A stretch of DNA of 28,132 bases, taken from positions 1 to 28,132 of the IMG/VR virus record IMGVR_UViG_3300010150_000111; one strand, written 5' to 3'. The notes under the pieces are model-generated. The model was not told the origin of the DNA. It ran no database searches and saw only the letters and a program-made list of their open reading frames with translations. The stretch is from a virus. Positions within the stretch are counted from its first letter, which is position 1. Every line of letters starts with the position of its first letter. Below, piece by piece: positions 18,135 through 24,068 of this stretch. A program made the position numbers and the translations under genes.

Positions 18135-19043
18135 TTAGATTATGTTTAATATTTTTCCTCTATTAAAACTACTGGAGGATAAAGTTCCAACATATAGAGA
18201 TAATGCATTTGCGTTTTTTATTGATACAAAATTGAGGTTTTTTCTTTCTAATTCTATATCAGTTTCTTTTTCTTTCAAAGTTGTGAAATAATAGTCTGTA
18301 AAAAGATCACTTGTTATGTCGTTACATAACTGATGAATAATTATATCAGATGCTGGAGTTGAACTGAAATCATAGGAATCGACATTAAGAGATTTAAATT
18401 GAGATATAGTTTCGCTTTTATCTGGTGATGTATGAATTGAAATTACTTTATCTATTTCCAATTCTTTTCTTCCTTGTTCATAATCTCCTGATGAAATTTC
18501 TTGCCAGGAATTTCCTTGATTTTTTCTGTATATGTAAATTTTATCAGATATAGTTCCTGTAGAATCTTCATTTTCAAACTCTTGATCTAGAATAATTCTT
18601 CTAAATGTCGTGTCATATTCTTTTACTATACCAGAAAAATACCAATCATCTGGAGTTGGTGGATCGTTTGTGTTATTATAAAGTATAACCATATCACCAG
18701 GCAAAATGTTTAATATATCTTTTCCATCTTTTACATAATATACAACACCAGAATATTTTTTTTGTAAGTTTAATTGAAATTTAGATTCGTCTATAGGTAA
18801 GTCTCTAAATGATTTTATATCATTCATATATGGAATTAACCAATAATCGTCTATTGATAAATAATTTATATTATTTAAATTTTCAATTCTATTAATTGAA
18901 TTTACAGTTTTTATTTTTTTATTTTGAATATTATTCTTTATATTATCATCAATAATAAAAGTTTTAAATATATTAAAACTTTCAACTGAACTACCGTCAG
19001 ATAATTTAAAGTTTGTTGTTGGGAAGTTATCAAAAAATGACAT
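18135..19043 (-). CDS. Baseplate wedge protein, gp53-like
   Basis: The 302-residue protein contains NINYLSIDDYWLIPYMNDIKSFRDLPIDESKFQLNLQKKY (starts about 57). This resembles the gp53 block in which a subunit 'PELYWVLLMCNDNYDPY...F...I.KY' pattern follows the N-terminal arm. In T4, gp53 (196 aa) binds the wedge at the gp6/gp25 level. The extra length is a C-terminal part rich in beta strands and Lys/Glu. AAAGG lies 8 nt before the start. The gene sits 2 nt after gp48 and before the hub genes, a position in which wedge and hub components are expected. The match is weaker than for gp25 or gp6. Confidence 0.55.
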   Translation of the reverse strand: MSFFDNFPTTNFKLSDGSSVESFNIFKTFIIDDNIKNNIQNKKIKTVNSINRIENLNNINYLSIDDYWLIPYMNDIKSFRDLPIDESKFQLNLQKKYSGVVYYVKDGKDILNILPGDMVILYNNTNDPPTPDDWYFSGIVKEYDTTFRRIILDQEFENEDSTGTISDKIYIYRKNQGNSWQEISSGDYEQGRKELEIDKVISIHTSPDKSETISQFKSLNVDSYDFSSTPASDIIIHQLCNDITSDLFTDYYFTTLKEKETDIELERKNLNFVSIKNANALSLYVGTLSSSSFNRGKILNII

Positions 19044-19045
19044 TA

Positions 19046-20086
19046 TTATGGCCTTTCGTCGAATTCGCCTTGATACAATTGAGATCTGGTAACTAATTTG
19101 GGTGCTACAATTCCGGCACTACCTACATCACCATACCTAGCAATCCTTACATTTGGATCGTTAACTATCTCATTTTTATTATTTTGATAAGTTCCAAGAA
19201 CTCTAACAATAGGTTCCATTTCAACAAACTTTAAAATCATATTTGTAATCATAGGGTATGTGTACCCCTGATCATCAGTTAAAACTGTGGTTGTGTCGTG
19301 GGTAACGTTTACAGTTTCAAGAAAACATAATTTTGGTTGACCTAGATGTGCAAGTGGAGAATTAACACCACCAGCCGAAGATTCTATGACACTACCATCA
19401 GATTGAACAAGTGCGTGTTCTATTGTAAACACTGGTGGTGTTCCTATTAAATCTCTATTACTCTGAGTAAATCTTGATAATGGAAATGAAAATGATTCCA
19501 ATTGAGAAATTGCAGACAATACACCAGTTTCTGAATATACATCAGATGCATCTCTCGCTATAAATTTATAACTTAATTCGTACTTTCTATATGAAGACCC
19601 AGTATAACGCATTTCATGATTACTCAAACTAACAACGGGTTGATCTGTAAGCTGAGAGCTCACGCTGCGCATCCCGTCAACATAAGAATTCATAGTTTGG
19701 TTTAGACTGGTTGCCGCGGAGGCCAACGCGAGCCTCCCTACGTCTAGGCCGAGGTCTAAGAGATTCTGTGGATTACCAATGCTGTTTATAGCGTTCTTCG
19801 CGGTGTTTGCGGCGGCGGCCCCACCTCGCTGGCCTTGCGGTGAAGTTAATTTGTCTAATGCGTATCCTAAACTAGTTTCAGATTGTGCAAAATTTTGATT
19901 AGCAACGCGAGTGATTGTATCTGGCATAGGAATAAACCAAGATTGTAATAATCCCTGACTACCGGGTTGTCTAGATATGTTTGCTCGAGATTCTAAAGTA
20001 TTTACTTCATGCGCTCTTATGCATAAATAATCAGAAAAGCTATCGATTCGAGTTTGATTTGATAATATCACCGATGTTTTAGGCAT
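19046..20086 (-). CDS. 48: Baseplate tail tube cap protein gp48-like
   Basis: The start at ATG 20086 (MPKTSVIL) has AGGAG 7 nt upstream. A longer reading frame beginning at 20143 has no such site and would run into the divergent gene. The resulting 346-residue protein is near T4 gp48 (364 aa). The segment YRKYELSYKFIARDASDVYS (about 175 to 194), followed by a long helix and LPLSRF-type aromatic loop, resembles the gp48/gp54 pair 'r-x-y-x-f-x-w-x-l-x-P-R-s-x-x-d'. gp48 caps the baseplate hub and joins it to the tube. Residues about 79 to 142 are Ala/Gly-rich and encoded by an unusually GC-rich stretch. gp48 against gp54 is not certain. Confidence 0.65.
   Translation of the reverse strand: MPKTSVILSNQTRIDSFSDYLCIRAHEVNTLESRANISRQPGSQGLLQSWFIPMPDTITRVANQNFAQSETSLGYALDKLTSPQGQRGGAAAANTAKNAINSIGNPQNLLDLGLDVGRLALASAATSLNQTMNSYVDGMRSVSSQLTDQPVVSLSNHEMRYTGSSYRKYELSYKFIARDASDVYSETGVLSAISQLESFSFPLSRFTQSNRDLIGTPPVFTIEHALVQSDGSVIESSAGGVNSPLAHLGQPKLCFLETVNVTHDTTTVLTDDQGYTYPMITNMILKFVEMEPIVRVLGTYQNNKNEIVNDPNVRIARYGDVGSAGIVAPKLVTRSQLYQGEFDERP
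20022..20029 (+). promoter_or_regulatory. Late-promoter-like motif (CATAAATA) ahead of gp4 cluster
   Basis: CATAAATA lies on the plus strand inside the divergent gp48 gene, 87 nt before the gp4 start. It fits NATAAATA and could drive the plus-strand gp4, gp54-like and gp26-like genes. It could equally be a chance match within coding sequence. Confidence 0.35.
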
Positions 20087-20115
20087 TAGTTGTTCTCCTA
20101 TATCTATATATAGTG

Positions 20116-20547
20116 ATGGCATATAAATCAATATACAAACCAAAGAATCCCGAAAAATATAATGGGAATATAGACAATATTGTATGTAGATCTTCTTGGG
20201 AAAGAAAAGTCTGTATATATTTAGACGAAAACAATAATGTCATACAATGGGGGTCTGAAGAATTATACATCCCATATTTTTCTCCTATAGATAATAAATG
20301 GCACAAATATTACCCAGATTTTTTAGCAAAAATAAAAGATAACTCAAATAACATAAAAAAGTATATATTGGAAGTTAAACCACACAAACAGACAATACAA
20401 CCCAAAGAAAGAAAAAACAAAAGAACCTATTTAAATGAAATGAAAACATTTACTATAAATACCTGTAAGTGGGAAGCTACAGAAAAATTCTGCGATGAAC
20501 ATGGGTGGATTTTCAAACTTTTAACAGAAAAGGACATTTTCAGATGA
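20116..20547 (+). CDS. 4: Head completion protein gp4
   Basis: The 143-residue protein matches T4 gp4 (150 aa) almost block by block. It has PEKYNGNIDNIVCRSSWERKVCIYLDENNNVIQWGSEEL near the N-terminus (T4 PHKYKGDVTTIVYRSGWERAYMNFLDQNKNVLEWASEEF), then PDFLAKIKD and YILEVKPHKQTIQP, and KWEATEKFCDEHGWIFKLLTEKDIF at the end. gp4 seals the filled head before tail joining and has a nuclease-like fold. A D-x-n-E-x-K pattern is visible in PDF...LEVKP. The start is ATG 20116, with a GTG at 20113 as an alternative. It is 29 nt from the divergent gp48 start. The end overlaps the next gene by 4 nt (ATGA). Confidence 0.94.
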   Translation: MAYKSIYKPKNPEKYNGNIDNIVCRSSWERKVCIYLDENNNVIQWGSEELYIPYFSPIDNKWHKYYPDFLAKIKDNSNNIKKYILEVKPHKQTIQPKERKNKRTYLNEMKTFTINTCKWEATEKFCDEHGWIFKLLTEKDIFR

Positions 20548-21170
20548 GTCTATCCATAATAAAAAATAGTTTTTTAAATGGTGCGAATATACTAAAAACA
20601 AATAGATTTTTAGTTGATATGACATTGTTTAATCCTAAAAAAAATAAATTTGTAAGAATGACAAACGAACCAGTTGTTCGTGTAGGTGCATCTTCGCTTT
20701 CGTTGATAACTAGAGATTATGTTAATCAAAACATACCAATCAAAGTTCCCAGAAAATTTCAATCAGCATATCAAGTTGAAATGACATTTTATCTCAGAGA
20801 ATCACTAAATGTTTTCAATGAACTAACAAATTTAGTTAAACAGTATGGTGGACAAAGATTTTTACAAGCAGGTCCAGGTGGTCAATTTAATAGACCCCTA
20901 AGTTATACACAAAATAGCATGTATAATACAGCAATAAGAAATAACACAGCAAAATTAAAACTTATAACTGATGGTGCTACAAATGCTGAAATTGATCCAC
21001 GAACAGGAGAAGTAAATCACATTGAATATTTATCATTTTACCCAGATAATATATTACCAATATCACTAGAGTCTACAGGTCCTACTACTTTAGCAACATT
21101 TAGCGTAACTTTCGGATTTGCAACAGAAAAAACATCAAACGAGCTCGATTTAGGTCCAATCTTCGAATAG
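20544..21170 (+). CDS. Tail tube-like protein, probable gp54 tube initiator
   Basis: The ATG at 20544 overlaps the gp4 stop, with AAAAGGA a little upstream, giving 208 residues. The protein has a tube-protein-like pattern. NRFLVDMTLFNP lies near the N-terminus and IPIKVPRKFQSAYQVEMTFYLRESLNVFNELTNLV in the middle. The C-terminus DNILPISLESTGPTTLATFSVTFGFATEK resembles T4 gp54 GCIPISVSAPELSYDGDNQITTFDVTFAY. gp54 is the platform on which tail tube polymerisation starts. T4 gp54 is 320 residues, so this is shorter. The gene lies next to gp26-like, and gp48 is divergent, whereas in T4 gp48 and gp54 are adjacent. A second tube or tail-completion role cannot be excluded. Confidence 0.6.
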   Translation: MSLSIIKNSFLNGANILKTNRFLVDMTLFNPKKNKFVRMTNEPVVRVGASSLSLITRDYVNQNIPIKVPRKFQSAYQVEMTFYLRESLNVFNELTNLVKQYGGQRFLQAGPGGQFNRPLSYTQNSMYNTAIRNNTAKLKLITDGATNAEIDPRTGEVNHIEYLSFYPDNILPISLESTGPTTLATFSVTFGFATEKTSNELDLGPIFE

Positions 21171-21178
21171 GATATTTT

Positions 21179-21901
21179 ATGATAATAGATTTAATGAAAA
21201 AACAAGTTCAAACGTTCAAGACAAAACTACCTGTATCCAAAAAAACTGTACAATTCAGACCTCTGTTAGTAAAAGAAGAAAAGCTAATAACAGAAATAAA
21301 CGAACTTGATAGTTCTATAGAAAACAGACTATCTAATCTAAGTAAATTAGTAGATTCTTGTTGTGTTGATATAGATTCGAAAAATTTAAACATGTATGAT
21401 TTTCAACATATGTTAATCGAATTAAGAAAACGATCATTTTCAGAAATAAGCGAGTTGAATATAACGTGTCCTGTAACATCAGAAAAAATAAATATCAATT
21501 TAGATTTAAATTCTGGTGTATCAAATAAAACCGATACTGAGTATCTTGAAATAGAATTAAATTCTATATTTCTAAAATTTAAAAAACCTACTATTTCAGA
21601 CTTGATTCAATCTGAATGTTTACCAAAAACATATACAGACTTAATAAATCTTATGGGTATTTGTTTGGTTGACATTGAAACAGATAAACAAAAATTAAAT
21701 ATGTCATCTATTAGCATAAAAGAAAAAATGGAAAGTTTAGAGTATTTACCAAAATCAAGTTTTGAAAAAATCAAAAATTTTATTCTTAATACCTTTGTTG
21801 AATTTAAAATTCACTATGTTACATCGGATGGAATAACAAGAACCATAGAAATCAAGGACTTCGTAACATTTTTAAAATTCTTTTTGGTTATACTACGCTA
21901 A
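21179..21901 (+). CDS. gp26-like baseplate/tail assembly protein, zero-frame product
   Basis: The 240-residue protein resembles T4 gp26-type proteins. LPVSKKTVQFRPLLVKEEKLI (17 to 37) is followed by two helical blocks with SNLSKLVDSCC and LNMYDFQHMLIELRKRSFSE (about 70 to 90), and then LNITCPV. T4 gp26 is a hub assembly factor. The arrangement here suggests a tail assembly chaperone. Near the 3' end the mRNA carries a T TTA AAA slippery heptamer (21871 to 21877) and an 11 bp hairpin whose loop contains the stop TAA. A -1 shift would therefore replace the last 7 residues with a 62-residue extension. AGGA overlaps the end of the upstream gene and lies 6 nt before the start. Confidence 0.7.
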   Translation: MIIDLMKKQVQTFKTKLPVSKKTVQFRPLLVKEEKLITEINELDSSIENRLSNLSKLVDSCCVDIDSKNLNMYDFQHMLIELRKRSFSEISELNITCPVTSEKININLDLNSGVSNKTDTEYLEIELNSIFLKFKKPTISDLIQSECLPKTYTDLINLMGICLVDIETDKQKLNMSSISIKEKMESLEYLPKSSFEKIKNFILNTFVEFKIHYVTSDGITRTIEIKDFVTFLKFFLVILR

Positions 21902-21913
21902 TTAGTATAACCA
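21871..21913 (+). promoter_or_regulatory. Programmed -1 ribosomal frameshift signal
   Basis: TTTAAAA at 21871 to 21877 is in the T TTA AAA phase of the gp26-like frame (X XXY YYZ). After 7 nt (TTCTTTT) comes a perfect 11 bp hairpin: TGGTTATACTA (21885 to 21895) pairs with TAGTATAACCA (21903 to 21913), loop CGCTAAT. The zero-frame stop TAA (21899 to 21901) lies in the loop. On the minus strand the hairpin is followed by A-rich, not T-rich, sequence, so it is not a terminator there. Confidence 0.8.
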
Positions 21914-22065
21914 CCGATATGTACAGAATAGTAGAAGAACATAATTACACATCAATCGAAATAGAAAACATGTTAGTCTGGGAAAAAGATATAATCATAG
22001 TAATACTCAATAATGAAATAGAAAAACAAAACCTATTAAACGAACAACTTTCTAGAACTGGATAA
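21877..22065 (+). CDS. -1 frameshift extension of the gp26-like protein (GT-type tail)
   Basis: This frame is open from the slippery heptamer to TAA at 22063 to 22065. After the zero-frame residue 233 it adds 62 residues, giving a fusion of 295. The extension begins ILFGYTTLISITTDMYRIVE and contains EIENMLVWEKDIIIVIL, then a charged helix. The pattern of an aromatic helix followed by a Met-x-x-Trp-Glu-x-Asp-Ile motif looks like the C-terminal part of longer gp26-type proteins (from memory). This supports translation of the frame. A possible independent start is ATG 21919 (48 residues), but it has no Shine-Dalgarno. The frame is too short to be reported by many gene callers. Confidence 0.75.
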   Translation: MLFGYTTLISITTDMYRIVEEHNYTSIEIENMLVWEKDIIIVILNNEIEKQNLLNEQLSRTG

Positions 22066-22069
22066 TCTC

Positions 22070-22570
22070 ATGCTACCCAAACTATCATATTTAGATTTTT
22101 CTGCTCCACTTACACCAGAGTATGATGCTATAGAAACTCAAGATGATATTAATGATGATACAGATTTTATAGGGCAATTTGATTTTGGTATGGTAAATTC
22201 TCAATCTAATGTTGATATTAACATGATCCAAAACGCAACATTAAATCCCTATGATATGTTTAATAACAATATGAGATCAGGTGCTGGAGTTTCAAATAGA
22301 ATAAATTCAATACCAAGGCCACAGGTAAGATCTGCTTCATCTGCAGTTACCAATAACTCCCCACAAGTTTACCAAGAAAACGATATAAATTTAGAAAATA
22401 AAAGAAATTACGAAAAAGCTCAGTCAATATCAGATTCATCTGATATTTCGAATCTAGGTATGTCTACTAGTAAATCAAATACAGCGAGACCTAGAACTAA
22501 TCTATACGACCCGCTGAATTCAATTTCCGAACTAAATAATAGTCAGGTATATCTCAGAGACTATACCTAA
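22070..22570 (+). CDS. Asn/Ser-rich protein of unknown function
   Basis: The 166-residue protein is not recognised. The N-terminus has an LPKLSYLDFSAP motif and an acidic patch (about 19 to 33). The remainder is rich in Asn, Ser, Asp and Gln, and lacks hydrophobic core segments, so it is probably disordered. Start ATG 22070 lies 4 nt after the frameshift-extension stop, with only a weak GGA upstream, so translational coupling is likely. In lambda-like and P2-like phages the gene after the frameshifted chaperone is the tape measure. This protein is far too short for that, although it could be a tape-measure partner or a virion protein. It converges with gp32. Confidence 0.6.
   Translation: MLPKLSYLDFSAPLTPEYDAIETQDDINDDTDFIGQFDFGMVNSQSNVDINMIQNATLNPYDMFNNNMRSGAGVSNRINSIPRPQVRSASSAVTNNSPQVYQENDINLENKRNYEKAQSISDSSDISNLGMSTSKSNTARPRTNLYDPLNSISELNNSQVYLRDYT
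22545..22568. terminator. Possible bidirectional hairpin between convergent genes
   Basis: AGGTATA (22545 to 22551) pairs with TATACCT (22562 to 22568), and TCT with AGA can extend the stem across a one-base bulge. It spans the last codons of the plus-strand gene, immediately beyond the gp32 stop on the minus strand. No clear U-tract follows on either side, so termination is uncertain. Confidence 0.3.
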
Positions 22571-23449
22571 TCACTCATTAGCAAGTTTTTCAAAGTAATT
22601 AAGTGCATCATCCTCTTTAGGATCTTCCTCTCTTGTTGGAGAGTTATTATCATTAATTTGAGGTGATGCAGTTTCCACTGTTTCGTTGGTTAGATCTTTC
22701 TTAGATGAATCATTAGCATCACCAAGAACAGTAACAAGTCTTTCCTTCAGCTCATCATAAGACTTGAATTGATCTTCTGCAATGAATGCTTGAAGTGAGT
22801 ACGTCTTCTTCCAAAGATCTTCGAGTACAGAATCCTGACCATCGAATAGAGCATCCGGAGAATCAAACTCTGACTTATCGTAGTTGATGTAACCAGCAAC
22901 CTTACGAACCTTTAGCTTGAAATCGGCACCCTTCCAAAAGTCAAAGGGATTAATTGCCTCTTCATCTTCAAACTCAGGAGACATTGCTTCGTTAATCTTG
23001 TCAAAGATTTTCTTACCGTACTTATAGAGGAAGTTCTTTCCTTCGTTTTGTGGATTAGCAGGATCACTTACCACAAGAATGTTGGAAATATACTGCATCT
23101 TACGCTTACGCTGACGAGCAATATCCTTGTCTGAATCTAGACCAGACTGCCACAACTTGTTGTTACCCTCACACAAAGGACATTTTCCACCAATAGTGGT
23201 GGGACAATTTTCGATAAACCACCCACCCGGTCCCTGAAATGCATGTGAGTAAAGCTTAACGAATGGGAGATCTTCATCTCCAAACGCAGGAAGAAAACGA
23301 ATAACGGCATATCCATTACTTGACTTATCTAGTTCTGGACGCCAAAATCGATCATCCTTATATGAGTCCTTAGACTCTGACTTTTCAATCTTCTCCTGAA
23401 GACTTTTCGTACTACTACCAGACTTTTTCTTCATATCTGCAAAATTCAT
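22571..23449 (-). CDS. 32: Single-stranded DNA-binding protein gp32
   Basis: The 292-residue protein is close to T4 gp32 (301). It has a basic N-terminus (1 to 40), then FWRP and YAVIRFLPAF in the OB-fold core. The zinc site has H69, C82, C90 and C93 in the order His-Cys-Cys-Cys, in the context HAFQGPGGWFIENC and CPLC. T4 uses H64, C77, C87 and C90. The acidic C-terminus (about 265 to 292) would bind replication partners. gp32 coats single-strand DNA in replication, recombination and repair. It uses CGT/CGA, CTT/CTC and AAG codons more than neighbouring virion genes, which prefer AGA, TTA and AAA. AAAGG lies 6 nt before the start. It has its own promoter and a two-hairpin leader. Confidence 0.95.
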   Translation of the reverse strand: MNFADMKKKSGSSTKSLQEKIEKSESKDSYKDDRFWRPELDKSSNGYAVIRFLPAFGDEDLPFVKLYSHAFQGPGGWFIENCPTTIGGKCPLCEGNNKLWQSGLDSDKDIARQRKRKMQYISNILVVSDPANPQNEGKNFLYKYGKKIFDKINEAMSPEFEDEEAINPFDFWKGADFKLKVRKVAGYINYDKSEFDSPDALFDGQDSVLEDLWKKTYSLQAFIAEDQFKSYDELKERLVTVLGDANDSSKKDLTNETVETASPQINDNNSPTREEDPKEDDALNYFEKLANE

Positions 23450-23462
23450 ATTTTGCCTTTCC

Positions 23463-23507
23463 CCGAGGAACTACCTCGGTACGAGTAATATCAGGACCAT
23501 CCTGATA
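23463..23507 (-). promoter_or_regulatory. gp32 leader with two hairpins
   Basis: On the minus strand the leader first forms an 8 bp hairpin, TATCAGGA/TCCTGATA with a TGG loop (23507 to 23489). A 6 bp hairpin follows, CCGAGG/CCTCGG with a TAGTT loop (23479 to 23463). The second ends 3 nt before the AAAGG ribosome-binding site. In T4, gp32 represses its own translation through leader RNA structure. A similar role, or mRNA stabilisation by the 5'-terminal hairpin, is inferred. Confidence 0.55.
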
Positions 23508-23513
23508 CGATCT

Positions 23514-23541
23514 ATTATATCATGTTTTTTTAGTATGTCAA
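23514..23541 (-). promoter_or_regulatory. Consensus sigma70-type promoter for gp32
   Basis: The minus strand has TTGACA (23541 to 23536), a 16 nt spacer, and TATAAT (23519 to 23514), both exact consensus. Transcription would start near 23507, precisely at the first leader hairpin. The -35 overlaps the end of the gp33-like gene. Confidence 0.75.
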
Positions 23542-23759
23542 AAGGGAAGTTTAGACATTTTTGGTAGCATATTAATGTCTTCTCCCTCAGACTGTATTTT
23601 CTCTATTATCGGCTTGGAAATTAATTTTGCTGCCATTTCCATGCTGTAATTATGTTCTTCTGCCACTTCAACAACTGCGTCGATATAGCCATCATCTCTG
23701 TTTTTCATTGCACACATTACTTTTGTACAAAAATCATTTTTTAGTTCATCACTTATCAT
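23538..23759 (-). CDS. 33: Late transcription coactivator, gp33-like
   Basis: The 73-residue protein has the central pattern YIDAVVEVAEEHNYSMEMAAKLISKPIIEKIQ (starts residue 25) and ends DINMLPKMSKLPF. Cyanophage proteins annotated as gp33 have a similar 'YIDAxxxxxExxxxExExxxxLIxKPLKEKI' core (from memory). gp33 binds RNA polymerase and, with the sigma factor gp55 and the sliding clamp, activates late promoters. In T4, gene 33 also lies close upstream of gene 32. T4 gp33 is 112 residues. The NATAAATA motifs ahead of virion genes in this window fit such a regulator. The gene starts 2 nt after the preceding stop. Confidence 0.6.
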   Translation of the reverse strand: MISDELKNDFCTKVMCAMKNRDDGYIDAVVEVAEEHNYSMEMAAKLISKPIIEKIQSEGEDINMLPKMSKLPF

Positions 23760-23761
23760 AA

Positions 23762-23983
23762 TTAATTTTTATTATCACTAAGATCACATTTTGGACAATC
23801 ATCTATCAATATTTTTTTCAGTTTTTTTGGTTTCACTGGTTTTTTTATTTCTACTTGATCAGACCAGATCCATTGGTGTCTAGTATTCATAGACCATTCA
23901 CCAGAGTTATTTTTTTCCCACATTGATCTGAAAAATGCAGATTTAGAATCCTCGTTAGACTGAACCCAAAATTTACTAGCCAT
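23762..23983 (-). CDS. Small Trp-rich protein of unknown function
   Basis: The 73-residue protein is not recognised. It has five Trp residues (W6, W22, W30, W38, W40), a Lys/Pro-rich stretch (47 to 57) and a CPKC motif (63 to 66) near the C-terminus. It is the first gene of the minus-strand cluster leading to gp33-like and gp32. T4 dsbA occupies a similar place upstream of gene 33, but no sequence similarity is evident. AAAGGA lies 6 nt before the start, and a sigma70-type promoter is just upstream. Confidence 0.6.
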   Translation of the reverse strand: MASKFWVQSNEDSKSAFFRSMWEKNNSGEWSMNTRHQWIWSDQVEIKKPVKPKKLKKILIDDCPKCDLSDNKN

Positions 23984-24003
23984 AATAGTTCCTTTCTACT
24001 AAA

Positions 24004-24031
24004 ATTGTACTTTAGAATTTCTACTTGTCAA
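24004..24031 (-). promoter_or_regulatory. Sigma70-type promoter for the gp33-gp32 cluster
   Basis: The minus strand has TTGACA (24031 to 24026) and TACAAT (24009 to 24004) separated by 16 nt. The predicted start is near 23997, with the ribosome site of the first gene directly after it. The intergenic region also serves the divergent plus-strand gene. Confidence 0.6.
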
Positions 24032-24068
24032 TACAATTATATATAATAATATATTCAGGAGAAATATA

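Noticed and set aside
21880-21886. C TTT TTG as an alternative slippery site (P2 uses T TTT TTG)
   Set aside because: It runs into the hairpin stem with no spacer. T TTA AAA has the right spacing.
21885-21913. Hairpin at the gp26 3' end as a terminator
   Set aside because: No U-tract follows it on either strand, and it lies between two frames that read as one.
24025-24047. TTGTCA and TATAAT on the plus strand ahead of the 24069 gene
   Set aside because: The spacer is only 11 nt, too short for a sigma70 promoter. The same bases serve the minus-strand promoter better.
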